The position numbers and the translations under genes are program-made. Source: Hydrogenispora ethanolica (GTDB lineage: Bacteria; Bacillota; UBA4882; UBA8346). Taken from it: DNA of 64,000 nucleotides. The DNA lies in assembly GCF_004340685.1 (NCBI RefSeq), contig NZ_SLUN01000022.1, positions 1-64,000 of the forward strand. Reading direction: 5' to 3'. Positions 33,827 through 42,495 of this stretch are shown here, piece by piece (position 1 is the stretch's first letter; every line of letters begins with the position of its first letter). The notes under the pieces were generated by a model. That model was not told where the DNA came from and did no database searches. It was given only the letters and a program-made list of their open reading frames with translations.

Positions 33827-34477
33827 TTATTCGTTTGCTCCGGAGAGGACCTCTATCACCGGCGGCAATTCGGGGAAGCGGGTAATGCTGGCATCGGGGT
33901 AAAACTCCCCGTAGCAGTCGAACGGACCCCGCCTGAAATGAATGGTTTTCATGCCCAAATGAGCGGCGCTTCGCAGGTTGGGCAGACGATCATCGATGAA
34001 AACACAGTCACCCGGGGTGGCACGGATGGTTGCCAAGAGTTTTTTATAGATCCTCGGCTCCGGTTTGCGGATTCCCACGACGCCGCTGATGATTTTGGCT
34101 CCGAAAAACCCATTCAGCCGGTGTTTGCGGCATAGATAATCGGACCATTCCGCCACATCGTTCGAGAGCAACGCCAGCCGATAAGCGCCGGCGAGCCGAG
34201 CGGCGATCTCCGGGAATTCCGGATCCAATCGCAAATGGTTGTCAAGATAGTTCTTTTCCAAGTCCGGATGGGCTTCGGAAACGGGAAACCCGACCTCCTG
34301 CCAGAACCGGCGGGCGGATATCTCCCCCAGGCTGGCTTGCAAATACACTTGCCGAATTTGCTCCGGATCGAGCGTGGGATTCAAGCCCCGGACATACGGC
34401 ACCAAGAGTTCATTGGTGTCGTCCCCGTCCAGAAAAACGACTCCCATCGCATCAAAGATTAACCATTGGATAGCCAG
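33827..34477 (-). CDS. HAD-like hydrolase with atypical motif I and probable CTG start
   Basis: A HAD-fold protein of about 216 residues: cap region, motif II ALLSNDVAEW, a motif III region with IRKPEPRIYKKLL and motif IV CVFIDDRLPNL. The first ATG (34447) would remove motif I. Ten codons upstream an in-frame CTG (34475-34477), preceded by GGGGAGGAG seven bases away, restores LIFDAMGVVF. In that motif the second Asp of the usual DxD is Met. The nucleophile Asp is kept but the acid/base Asp is missing, so the chemistry may differ from normal HAD phosphatases. Confidence 0.75.
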   Translation of the reverse strand: MAIQWLIFDAMGVVFLDGDDTNELLVPYVRGLNPTLDPEQIRQVYLQASLGEISARRFWQEVGFPVSEAHPDLEKNYLDNHLRLDPEFPEIAARLAGAYRLALLSNDVAEWSDYLCRKHRLNGFFGAKIISGVVGIRKPEPRIYKKLLATIRATPGDCVFIDDRLPNLRSAAHLGMKTIHFRRGPFDCYGEFYPDASITRFPELPPVIEVLSGANE

Positions 34478-34544
34478 AGTCGCTCTCCTCCCCCGCGATA
34501 GGGATTATGGTCCGGATTGAAAGCGGGTCATTTTGAACCGTCCG

Positions 34545-35078
34545 TTAATCGGTTATAAACTCCAGACTGCCGAAGACGACATTGGTGTCGATAGCCAGAA
34601 ATTTCTCCCCTTCTTTGTAGTTCGGAGAATAATAAGTGGAGTTTCCGAACGAGATGGTGTTGCCATCGGGCATTCTAGCGCCAGCGAATGCCGAATTGAC
34701 GGTCACTTTTACCGGCAAGGCAGGATTGATGCGAATGGTTCCAGCGCCAAAAATCGTGTTGATCTCGATTTTCGAGTCCACCGCTGTGACTTGGGACAGA
34801 TCGATGGTTCCCTTAGCGAAGATCACGTTGTAATTCTCTTTCGGTTCGGTCACCTTGAGCTCAGAATCATCGAAAATGATGTCGTTTTGTGATGAACGGG
34901 TCACGCCAAAGCCTCCGACCAACATGCTGATACCGGCATAAATCAGGCAAAAGGCCACCGCCAACCGGAATATCGGGATATTGAAATTGAACAAGACCTT
35001 CAGCACCAGCGCGATGCCAATAAAAATCAAGAAAACGCCCCAAAACACCTCACTGAACAAAAAACCGAATCGCACCAT
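34545..35078 (-). CDS. LiaF-like membrane protein (cell-wall stress response type)
   Basis: A 177-residue protein. Two transmembrane helices (about 5-27 and 35-55) are followed by a beta-rich extracytoplasmic or cytoplasmic domain with repeating INTIFGAGTIRI and TNVVFGSLEF stretches, typical of LiaF/DUF2154 C-terminal domains. ATG 35078 has an excellent AAGGAGG nine bases upstream; the frame extends to 35207 but without support. No liaRS kinase/regulator pair is adjacent, so a link to cell-wall antibiotic sensing is inference only. Confidence 0.72.
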   Translation of the reverse strand: MVRFGFLFSEVFWGVFLIFIGIALVLKVLFNFNIPIFRLAVAFCLIYAGISMLVGGFGVTRSSQNDIIFDDSELKVTEPKENYNVIFAKGTIDLSQVTAVDSKIEINTIFGAGTIRINPALPVKVTVNSAFAGARMPDGNTISFGNSTYYSPNYKEGEKFLAIDTNVVFGSLEFITD

Positions 35079-35329
35079 CGGATTATACCTCCTTATCAGA
35101 TTGGAATAGCTTTCAGCTCGTTTAACACCGTTCCCAAACATCGGGCCAATACCGACCCGGGCTCCAGACGAAGTGGATTGCCCTACATGCAAAGAAATAT
35201 TCGCCATCAGGATGGTAAATCCTACCTAAGTTTTTCTATTGCCCTCTCAAACGGGACAATGGACTGACCAAACCGCCTCCGGAATCATATACTACTTCTG
35301 GCAGTGCTAAAAACTAGCGGGAGATAGAC

Positions 35330-35980
35330 ATGATTTTTACCATTAGCTTGCTGGCCATCTCGTTGAGTTTGGACGCCCTGGGCGTCGGCTTAGTTTACGG
35401 GATGCGTAGAATCAAGATTCCTTTCTATTCGAAACTCGTCATCTGCTTTTTCTCCATTCTTTACTCCGGGGGTTCGATTTTACTCGGCCGCACGCTGGCA
35501 AATTTTTTATCACCCTTCGCCGCAAAACTGATTGGCCTATCCATCTTAATTTTGATGGGCATTTGGATCATCCTCCAGGCTTTGATCAAAAACTCAAGCG
35601 AGACGGTAAAAAACGACGAAGCCGGGCTCGACCCGACACTCTTGACCATTGTCATCAAATCGCTGGGAATCACGATTCAGGTCGTCCGGAATCCAGTGGA
35701 ATTCGATTTCGACCGTTCCGGTTCGATCGACGCCTCCGAGTCATTACTGCTGGGATTGGCGCTCTCGGTCGATGCGATCGGAGTCGGAATCGGAAGCGCT
35801 TTAGTGGGTTTCCACTCCCTTGGAATACCGTTGTGCGTGGGACTGACGCAATTACTCCTTTTGTATGTCGGGGCGTATATTGGTGAACGTTTTGTATCTC
35901 AGCTTAAGATTAATGAAAAAATGTTATCCATTTTACCCGGAGTTTTATTAATTTGTTTCGCACTGATCCGGATCTATTGA
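35330..35980 (+). CDS. ytaF: Sporulation membrane protein YtaF (MntP-like)
   Basis: A 216-residue protein with six transmembrane helices in two threefold repeats; each half begins with an LSLDALGVG / LSVDAIGVG motif, as in MntP manganese exporters. Between the halves is a cytosolic loop with an EF-hand-like DFDRSGSIDASES, the mark of the YtaF subgroup conserved in spore-formers. GGGAG lies six bases before the ATG. The ion moved, if any, is not known for YtaF. It faces xerD across repeat array B. Confidence 0.88.
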   Translation: MIFTISLLAISLSLDALGVGLVYGMRRIKIPFYSKLVICFFSILYSGGSILLGRTLANFLSPFAAKLIGLSILILMGIWIILQALIKNSSETVKNDEAGLDPTLLTIVIKSLGITIQVVRNPVEFDFDRSGSIDASESLLLGLALSVDAIGVGIGSALVGFHSLGIPLCVGLTQLLLLYVGAYIGERFVSQLKINEKMLSILPGVLLICFALIRIY

Positions 35981-36039
35981 TCAAATTATTTATCACCAAT
36001 CGATAACCTCCATATTCTTTGTTGTTTGGCTGATACGTG

Positions 36040-36360
36040 ACTTGGGTTGAGGAGTTGAAAGAGAACGTTTTGGGAATCACAGATCGCTTTGGGTGACTGA
36101 AAGAGCTCATTCAGTCGTCGGGCAAGCTCGTTTTGTGGATAAGAGAGCTTGCTCAGTCGTTCAGCGAGCTCATTTTGTGGATGAGTGAGCTTGTTTTGTG
36201 AATCAGCAAGCTGGTTTTGTGAATAAGCGAGCTCGCTCAGTGACTCGGCAAGCTCTTTTTGTGGGTAAGTAAGCTTGTTTTGTGAATGGGAGAGCTCGCT
36301 CAGTCGTTCAGCAAGCTCTTTTTGTGGATGAGTAATCTATTTCCGTGGATAAACGGGCTC
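36040..36360. repeat. Tandem array B: about 14-15 units of exactly 21 bp with AGCT core
   Basis: AGCT occurs at 36104, 36125, 36146, 36167, 36188, 36209, 36230, 36251, 36272, 36293 and 36314, every step exactly 21. Degenerate units continue the phase at 36041, 36062 and 36083 on the left and at 36335 and 36356 on the right. Two unit types interleave: one with a TCAGTCGTTCAGC arm, the other with TTTTGTGGATGAGT. The hexamer at the core is GAGCTC, AAGCTT, GAGCTT or AAGCTC. The array fills the convergent gap between ytaF and xerD. No open frame runs through it on a convincing scale. Confidence 0.95.
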
Positions 36361-36454
36361 GCCCCCTTCCGAGACCCTATATTGATTGCGAAGGGAATGT
36401 TATGGTAATTTGAAATTCTCTGACCTGGTTATCGCCCTTGCCGGACAAATCAAT

Positions 36455-36493
36455 AAAAAAGACCCGGAGTATTGGGCAACCCGGGTCTTTTTT
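36455..36493 (-). terminator. xerD terminator
   Basis: AAAAAAGACCCGG (36455-36467) pairs with CCGGGTCTTTTTT (36481-36493), giving a 13-bp stem and a T-tract in both directions. It lies 20 bases beyond the xerD stop. Confidence 0.92.
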
Positions 36494-36511
36494 GATTTAT
36501 AAAGAGAGCGA

Positions 36512-37411
36512 TTACTTAGCGCGCGGGTGGGCCTTCTCGTAGACTTCCTTGATGCGGTCTTTAGTCAGATGGGTGTAGACCTGAGTGGTGGAAATATCGG
36601 CATGGCCCAGCATCTCCTGGACCGAACGCAGATCGGCCCCGTTTTCCAATAGGTGCGTGGCAAAAGAATGGCGCAAGGTATGCGGAGTAATCTCGATTGC
36701 GATATCCAAATTTTCGGCGTATTTTTTGATGATTTTCCAGAAACCCTGGCGGGTTAGGCCTTTGCCGTGATGATTCAGGAACAGGGTGTCCTCATAGGGA
36801 CTGGAGGCCAAAAACTTCCGGGCATGCTCCAGATAGATCTTCACATATTTGGTGGCGACGGAGCCCAATGGAACGATCCGTTCCTTTGAACCCTTGCCGA
36901 AGCAGCGAATATAACTCATTTCCAGATTGAGATCGTTGATTTTCAGCGAAACCAGTTCCGAAACCCGCAATCCGGTGGCATATAGTACTTCCAGCATCGC
37001 CCGGTCCCGGACGCCCACCGGATTCTTCAGATCCGGCTGTTCCAGCAAATGTTCGACGTCTTGAACCGAGAGCACACGCGGCAGGCGTTTTTCCTGCTTG
37101 GGCGCATCCAAATTGATCGTGGGATCGCGCTCAATCATCCCTTCACGCGCCAAAAAATGATAATATGATTTAATCGCCGCCAGATTCCGGGAAAGAGTCG
37201 CTGTGGCCTTACCACGGGCTTGAAGCAGTAATAAGTAGCCGATGACCGTGGCCTGGGTGGTCGCTTGAAGATCGAGATTCTTCTTCTCTTTCAGATAACT
37301 CAAAAACTGCCGCAGATCCCGACCGTAAGATTCCAGGGTGTTCTTGGCTAAACCGCGTTCCACAGACAAATAGTTGAGGTAATCTTGGAGGCTGTCTTGC
37401 AATAGTGTCAA
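36512..37411 (-). CDS. xerD: Site-specific tyrosine recombinase XerD
   Basis: Resolves chromosome dimers at dif with its partner XerC. The 299-residue protein has an N-terminal SAM-like core-binding domain (about 1-90) and a catalytic domain with the full set Arg149, Lys174, His244, Arg247, His270 and Tyr279 (HTLRHSFATHLLE; GHADISTTQVYTH). Its place just after spoIIM is the usual Bacillota order for xerD rather than xerC. The gene is 144 bases downstream of spoIIM. Confidence 0.95.
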   Translation of the reverse strand: MTLLQDSLQDYLNYLSVERGLAKNTLESYGRDLRQFLSYLKEKKNLDLQATTQATVIGYLLLLQARGKATATLSRNLAAIKSYYHFLAREGMIERDPTINLDAPKQEKRLPRVLSVQDVEHLLEQPDLKNPVGVRDRAMLEVLYATGLRVSELVSLKINDLNLEMSYIRCFGKGSKERIVPLGSVATKYVKIYLEHARKFLASSPYEDTLFLNHHGKGLTRQGFWKIIKKYAENLDIAIEITPHTLRHSFATHLLENGADLRSVQEMLGHADISTTQVYTHLTKDRIKEVYEKAHPRAK

Positions 37412-37555
37412 CTCCTTTTGTAAACTTTCAAGATGTTTTAGATTTCGACAGATTCCGAGACATCTCCTTTTTTTAAACGACAGGAAAAATTTCCAGTTAT
37501 GTCAGGGCGGTTTTGCCACCCTCCCAGGTCCGATACCCGGCGTCATGTTTTCATA

Positions 37556-38188
37556 TCAAATGATCCTGCCCACCCAAGTGGTGATGAAAGGCGTAACATA
37601 GCCCTGGACAAAGCCACCCAGGACCATCAACAAGATTACAATGAGCGTAATAACGGCGCAGCGGATCATCTCTTCGCCGATGGCGATCTGCTTTTTGGTG
37701 AAGCGGATCTTGGTCAGCGCCGCGGCGCAATCCATGATGGCCACCACCATAATCAGTAACGCCGGTAAGACGATGATATTATGGGGTAAGATGCCGGTGA
37801 GCGTCAGCAAGATCCCTTTATATCCCATTGTTTGAAATAAAAAACCAGTACTGAAACCGAGAATAAAACCTCTGGCAAAAATCAAAAGCAACGCCAAAGG
37901 CACCCCGATCACACTGATTCCCATGAAAAAAAGAAAAAAAACGGTTTGCAGGTTCGAGACAACCGTTTGCCGGGCATAGATATTGCTCTGTAAAAAGTCC
38001 TCCCCATGCAGCCCCTGGTTTACAAACCGGACCAATTCACGTTGCTGATCCTTCTCCAATACGCTTGCGGCTATCACTCCAAAGGCTATCCCCATCGATA
38101 ACAGGATTAAAACCAGCGCGACCAAGAAGATGCGATCTCTGATATAATCTTGGATTATTTGGCGCAATCGTAATGTTAAAAGCATCAT
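37556..38188 (-). CDS. spoIIM: Stage II sporulation protein M
   Basis: A 210-residue membrane protein of the SpoIIDMP engulfment complex. Five to six helices are visible, with the conserved SNLQTVFFLFFMGI, TGILPHNIIVLPALL and a final GGFVQGYVTPFI. In sporulating cells it recruits SpoIIP and SpoIID, which thin the septal wall. It is placed upstream of xerD as in many Clostridia. It is direct evidence for a spore-forming lineage. Confidence 0.95.
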   Translation of the reverse strand: MMLLTLRLRQIIQDYIRDRIFLVALVLILLSMGIAFGVIAASVLEKDQQRELVRFVNQGLHGEDFLQSNIYARQTVVSNLQTVFFLFFMGISVIGVPLALLLIFARGFILGFSTGFLFQTMGYKGILLTLTGILPHNIIVLPALLIMVVAIMDCAAALTKIRFTKKQIAIGEEMIRCAVITLIVILLMVLGGFVQGYVTPFITTWVGRII

Positions 38189-38332
38189 CTTCCCCCCTTG
38201 TCCATTGTTAAAATTTTATGGTCAAGTAGGAGAATATATGATTGTCTTTTGCGAGATTCAGGCTGCGGATCGTTCTTGTCCCAACTGGGCCAACGGCAAA
38301 AAAACCGGCCTTTTACGCTACCATCGCTTCAG

Positions 38333-39004
38333 TCAAGCAGGATTTAAAAAGCCGCTCTGTATCACCGCCTGGGTCAGATATTGCGCGGCCAGCACATCCT
38401 CCAGCGAATTGGCGCTGGCAGCAACGATTGTAATGCCGCAATCCAATTTCCGCGCTGTTTCGATGGCGCGCTCGATCCCGACTTTGGCCGGTTCGCAACC
38501 TTTTTTGAGTGGAGTTCTGACCACTGTCGCGGTCAGGACCGCCGGCGCTCCGTTATTATAGGCCGCGTCAAAAGCGACTCCGCCGGTGTCCGAGATGAAT
38601 AATACGACTTTACCGGTAAAAACGGCAAATTTTCCGATCTCCGTGCCGATATTGGGGATGATCGAGCCCACTTCCGCGCCGGATCGTGCCACACCAGCCA
38701 GAGCGGCTTCGGCCCGTTTGGCCCGCTCGCTATCCTCGCCATAACGCGGCTCGGCCACCACGATCAGTTGCGTTTTGTATTTCAAAGCGGTCTTCCCCGC
38801 CAAATACCCGATCCGATCAGGATTGATATTCAACGGAACCTTGCATCCGGTCGGAGCCGCGCCAAAAACAGCAATGGCTCCACTCTCCAGCGCCACTTCC
38901 GTGCTGGTCGACATATCAATAATATCCACAATAACTACCGCGTCGCCGCGCCGGGCACCTTCCACCGCTCCGGAGGCATTGAACGTCAAATGAACGGTCT
39001 GCAA
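38333..39004 (-). CDS. ComB-like protein (distant 2-phosphosulfolactate phosphatase relative)
   Basis: A 223-residue protein without a membrane segment. The N-terminal VVIVDIIDMSTSTEVALESGA resembles the ComB segment VVVIDVLRATSTI..ALxxGA, a middle KVVLFISDTGG corresponds to the TTTNGT region, and the C-terminal ITIVAASANSLEDVLAAQYL fits the ComB ending. Overall similarity is faint, so the enzyme activity should not be assumed. It lies between a Nudix hydrolase and spoIIM. Confidence 0.5.
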   Translation of the reverse strand: MQTVHLTFNASGAVEGARRGDAVVIVDIIDMSTSTEVALESGAIAVFGAAPTGCKVPLNINPDRIGYLAGKTALKYKTQLIVVAEPRYGEDSERAKRAEAALAGVARSGAEVGSIIPNIGTEIGKFAVFTGKVVLFISDTGGVAFDAAYNNGAPAVLTATVVRTPLKKGCEPAKVGIERAIETARKLDCGITIVAASANSLEDVLAAQYLTQAVIQSGFLNPA

Positions 39005-39123
39005 TTGATCACCTTTTTGACATGGATTGAGTCATTGATTATCTTCCGAATGGATATTTCCGCTAAATACGCCTGATAATCTATATTCAAAGCAGTCCAA
39101 TATATGCTGGGTATCGATGAATA

Positions 39124-39666
39124 TCACCATAAGTTGCGCCGTTCGACATAAGACAGGGCAACCACTGTTTTGGCGTCGACAATCGCCGCAGTATCCAAAT
39201 GTTGCAACACTTCTTCCTTGGTCATCGTAACGGTCGCCAAAAACTCGTCTGGATCCGGCTCTCTCCGGAAGGGCCGCAATTGTTTGGCCAGGAACAAATG
39301 GATAACCTCGTTGGTAAATCCAGGAGTGGTCCAAATGGAGGATAAATAAATCAATTCGCCCGGCTCGTAACCGATCTCTTCCGAAAGCTCGCGCCGTGCG
39401 CAAGTCTCCGGTTCTTCCCCCGCATCGAGTTTGCCGGCGGGAATCTCTAAAATGATTTGACCGGTGGGGTAGCGGAATTGTTTCACCATAACAATTCGGC
39501 CATCATCGAGCAGAGGGACGACAGCTGCCGCCCCGGGATGAAGCAGGTATTCCCGATTGGCAATCTTGCCGTTGGGCAGCCGCACTTGGTCACGGTGCAA
39601 ATCGAGAAAGCTGCCATGGTGAATCGTATTCTTGGAAACCGTGGTTTCCTTCAAATTTTCAGCCAT
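39124..39666 (-). CDS. nudF: ADP-ribose pyrophosphatase (Nudix hydrolase)
   Basis: Splits ADP-ribose to AMP and ribose-5-phosphate. The 180-residue protein has the Nudix box GKLDAGEEPETCARRELSEE (then IGY), with its Mg-binding RE..EE residues, near 78-100. The family-specific YPTGQIILEIPAGKL precedes it. It overlaps the end of the DUF3866 gene by eight bases, so the two are co-translated. Confidence 0.92.
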   Translation of the reverse strand: MAENLKETTVSKNTIHHGSFLDLHRDQVRLPNGKIANREYLLHPGAAAVVPLLDDGRIVMVKQFRYPTGQIILEIPAGKLDAGEEPETCARRELSEEIGYEPGELIYLSSIWTTPGFTNEVIHLFLAKQLRPFRREPDPDEFLATVTMTKEEVLQHLDTAAIVDAKTVVALSYVERRNLW

Positions 39667-40786
39667 GATTCTCCATCTCCAATTTGGCTAAGGTATCTAA
39701 CTGGTTCAGCGCGGCTCTGGCAGCCAACATGCCGGCTGTCACTGAAGTCTGAAAGAACCAGGGATCTTCATTCGCCGTCCGCCCCATGGTTTTGACATAA
39801 ATCTGGTGCTCGGCCAATAATTGGGCGGCCGGAGGATCGTCCAGCGCGTACCAACGGTGACGCTGTTCCAGTTTTTTTAAAATCACTGCTGCGGTAATCT
39901 CTTCAATCAAGTCCGCGGGAAGCCGGTTGGATAGTCCCACCAAAGCTGGCTGATTGGCCAGGTCCAAGACGGTAAGGGAATGATGGCTCAATCCGTGATG
40001 ACGCTCCCGGCGGTCAGCCGTGCTGACCCGGGGAGCCAATATCGGGATGCCTTGCAGGCGGCTGGTGAGGTCGATGATCCAGGATTGCTCAATTCCGCTG
40101 AATCCCAAGGCCGTACCCGTGCCGACAATCCCCGGACCCAATCCGCAAATGACCAGATCGGCCGAGAGAACCTCGACGGCCGCGACTAGTGCGGAAGGAA
40201 TACTGACCGCTTCGAGATCGCCCCCAAAGGCATGCCCGGTAGTTATGGTAGCCTGAAGCAATTCTTTTGCCTTCAATTCCCGGACCAATTGACTCAAAGC
40301 AACCGGAAGGGCGGCACCGTCGGTCATGATGTAAACGATTCGAGGCTTTCTCGGAAAATAGCTGCGAAAACCGAGGATGATCCCCGGAAGCATGCTATGG
40401 AGAGAAGCGGCGACCACCGGAACGCCCCGCAACGAAGTAGCGTTCTCCAGCGCCTCATGAAAAGGGCTAGCCTCCTCTTCTACCGCCAAAACCGGAAACT
40501 GCCACGGAGTATAACGTAGTTTCATGATATGTCCCGCCGGCGCTTCGGCCGGAACGTCGGACTCCCCGGCAGGTAATACGAAATGACGACCGCCCGTCCC
40601 CAAACCGAGCTTCACCGCACTGGTGTTAAGGAATACTTCCTCGCCCGGTTGGAGTTTCCGCTGAAAACAAGGGTAATGATAAGCACGTTGAAGCTGGCCG
40701 TCTATTTCCACCAGTAATTCCTGGAGATCGGGACTTTGAAACAGAACTTCGACAACTCTGCCTTTTGCGGTTTCAAACATACCCAT
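39659..40786 (-). CDS. DUF3866 family protein
   Basis: A 375-residue protein found in many Bacillota beside nudF, spoIIM and xerD. Segments such as GRVVEVLFQSPDLQELLVEI, LNTSAVKLGLGTGGRHFVL and CGLGPGIVGTGTALGFSG are typical of the family. The Gly-rich stretches suggest a nucleotide- or phosphate-binding fold. No function is established. It is the first gene of a pair with nudF. Confidence 0.85.
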   Translation of the reverse strand: MGMFETAKGRVVEVLFQSPDLQELLVEIDGQLQRAYHYPCFQRKLQPGEEVFLNTSAVKLGLGTGGRHFVLPAGESDVPAEAPAGHIMKLRYTPWQFPVLAVEEEASPFHEALENATSLRGVPVVAASLHSMLPGIILGFRSYFPRKPRIVYIMTDGAALPVALSQLVRELKAKELLQATITTGHAFGGDLEAVSIPSALVAAVEVLSADLVICGLGPGIVGTGTALGFSGIEQSWIIDLTSRLQGIPILAPRVSTADRRERHHGLSHHSLTVLDLANQPALVGLSNRLPADLIEEITAAVILKKLEQRHRWYALDDPPAAQLLAEHQIYVKTMGRTANEDPWFFQTSVTAGMLAARAALNQLDTLAKLEMENHG

Positions 40787-40824
40787 TCCTCTTTTGCCGA
40801 TACATGCGATTCATCTATGAAAAC

Positions 40825-41178
40825 TCAGAAGCAATGCCGGCGATGGCTGCGGTATTTTCTCAAATATTGCGAAGGTTGGACATTCGGAAGCGAAAGGGTA
40901 TTCGCGCTTGCCATGCGATAGCTTTCCAGCTCCGTTTCCAACGCAGCGATTTTTGCTTGGGCTTGCTCAAAACGTAAATCGTCATCGCTTTTCCACAGTA
41001 AAACAAACCCCCAGCCGATAATGAGAAACGTGACCAAAAACGCCAATGGTTCAAACAGATCGAACTTCAAATACCAAAAAATCGAAACGATCCCTACGAT
41101 CAAGAGTGATAAACCGAAGTAATAATTATTATCCCGACTTAATTCGATCTTAAAATACCGCTTAAGAAATTCGCGCAT
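40825..41178 (-). CDS. Small membrane protein with two helices and a coiled coil
   Basis: A 117-residue protein. A basic N-terminus is followed by two transmembrane helices (about 20-38 and 43-63), then an acidic helical stretch (DDLRFEQAQAKIAALETELESY) likely to form a short coiled coil, and a basic tail. It overlaps the scpB stop by 17 bases, which suggests that it belongs to the scpAB operon. No family is recognised. Confidence 0.6.
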   Translation of the reverse strand: MREFLKRYFKIELSRDNNYYFGLSLLIVGIVSIFWYLKFDLFEPLAFLVTFLIIGWGFVLLWKSDDDLRFEQAQAKIAALETELESYRMASANTLSLPNVQPSQYLRKYRSHRRHCF

Positions 41179-41743
41179 TTTTATTTACCTCCGTTTTTAC
41201 GGTGAATTCCAGTTCGCCCGTTCCCACCCCGACCCAATCCGGAATCTTCGGAAGCTCATCCAGATGGTTGAGGCCAAAATACCTTAAAAATTGTTTGGTC
41301 GTTCGGTATAAAATGGGCCGGCCCGGAGCTTCCTTCCGCCCGGCCTCTTCAATCAGATTTTTATCGACCAACGTGGCGATGGAACTTTCGACGCTCACTC
41401 CGCGCAATGCCTCGATCTCCGCTTTGGCAATTGGCTGCTTGTAGGCAACAATGGCCAAAGTTTCAATGGCCGCGGGTGAAAGCCCGACATTGCGCGGGGT
41501 TTTCTGCAACTTTTCCAGATAGGGGGAACACTCCGGGTGAGTATAGAATTGATAACCGTTGGCGACTTCAATGATCTGAATCCCTTTTTTGGCATGCTGA
41601 TAATCAGCCATTAAGTCCCCAAGCAATTGTTTCACAGTATGTTCGTTGATCTCGACAATCTCGGCGATTGTTTTAAGTTGAATGGGCTCTGAAGAAGCAA
41701 AAATCAACGCTTCAATGACAGCACGCGCCATAGTTAAATTCAT
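41162..41743 (-). CDS. scpB: Segregation and condensation protein B
   Basis: A 193-residue winged-helix protein of the SMC-ScpA-ScpB condensin. Family segments are the N-terminal ALIFASSEPI, the middle SPAAIETLAIVAYKQPI, and the second winged helix with LVDKNLIEEAGRKEAPGRP. A homodimer binds ScpA. It overlaps scpA by four bases. Confidence 0.95.
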   Translation of the reverse strand: MNLTMARAVIEALIFASSEPIQLKTIAEIVEINEHTVKQLLGDLMADYQHAKKGIQIIEVANGYQFYTHPECSPYLEKLQKTPRNVGLSPAAIETLAIVAYKQPIAKAEIEALRGVSVESSIATLVDKNLIEEAGRKEAPGRPILYRTTKQFLRYFGLNHLDELPKIPDWVGVGTGELEFTVKTEVNKNARIS

Positions 41744-42492
41744 TGCGTATTCATCACCTTCTCGGGAAGGGATAATCGAATGTCGCTAAAAAGAGCCTCT
41801 TGAAAAACCACGATCTGCTTCAGACGAATCAACTCCAAGACGGCCAAAAAGCAGGTTATGAGGCCAATTTTACTCCTAATCTCCGCAAATACTTGTTTAA
41901 AATAGACCCGGCCTTCATTTTGAATGAGAGCCAATATTTCATTCATTCGTTGTTTAACGGAAACTTCCTGCTTAGGAATGGTATCAAAATCCTTGGTGAA
42001 TTGACTTTCGATAATTGCCTTAAAAGCTTCCATCAGGTCCCAAATCGAAAGGTTCTTGATGGGATCGGCCTCGGGAGCCAATTTTTGATCGGCAAATTCC
42101 CCTCCTGAGCGCGGATATATCTGCAATTGTTCGCTTTCAAGTGTAATCAGGCTGCGAGTGGCTTCCTTAATCTTTTTATACTCGATTAATTTTTGAGCCA
42201 ATTCCCAACGCGGATCTTCTTCGGCGGCATCCGCTTCAGTTGTGGCGGCAGACTGACTCTGCGGTAATAGAAGCTTGGCCTTGATCTGCATCAAGGTCGC
42301 TGCCATGACTAAAAAATCACCTACGGTCTCCAAATTCAACATCTGAATCGTTTGGAGGTATTCCAGATATTTTTCGGTAATCAAAGCGATCGGAATGTTA
42401 TAAATATCGATCTCATCTTTCTCGATCAAATGCAATAAAAGATCGAGCGGCCCTTGAAAAATATCCAATTGAATTTGATAATCCATCGGCAT
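41740..42492 (-). CDS. scpA: Segregation and condensation protein A
   Basis: The 250-residue kleisin subunit of the SMC complex. The N-terminal FQGPLDLLLHLIEKDEIDIY is the SMC-neck binding region, an acidic middle linker follows, and the C-terminal winged helix (about 170-245) binds the SMC head. It lies three bases after the HD hydrolase gene. SMC itself is not in the window. Confidence 0.95.
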   Translation of the reverse strand: MPMDYQIQLDIFQGPLDLLLHLIEKDEIDIYNIPIALITEKYLEYLQTIQMLNLETVGDFLVMAATLMQIKAKLLLPQSQSAATTEADAAEEDPRWELAQKLIEYKKIKEATRSLITLESEQLQIYPRSGGEFADQKLAPEADPIKNLSIWDLMEAFKAIIESQFTKDFDTIPKQEVSVKQRMNEILALIQNEGRVYFKQVFAEIRSKIGLITCFLAVLELIRLKQIVVFQEALFSDIRLSLPEKVMNTQ

Positions 42493-42495
42493 TCC

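Noticed and set aside
36040-36360. CRISPR array or origin iterons
   Set aside because: The unit is too short for CRISPR. There is no DnaA-box set and no initiator gene nearby, so an origin is not supported.
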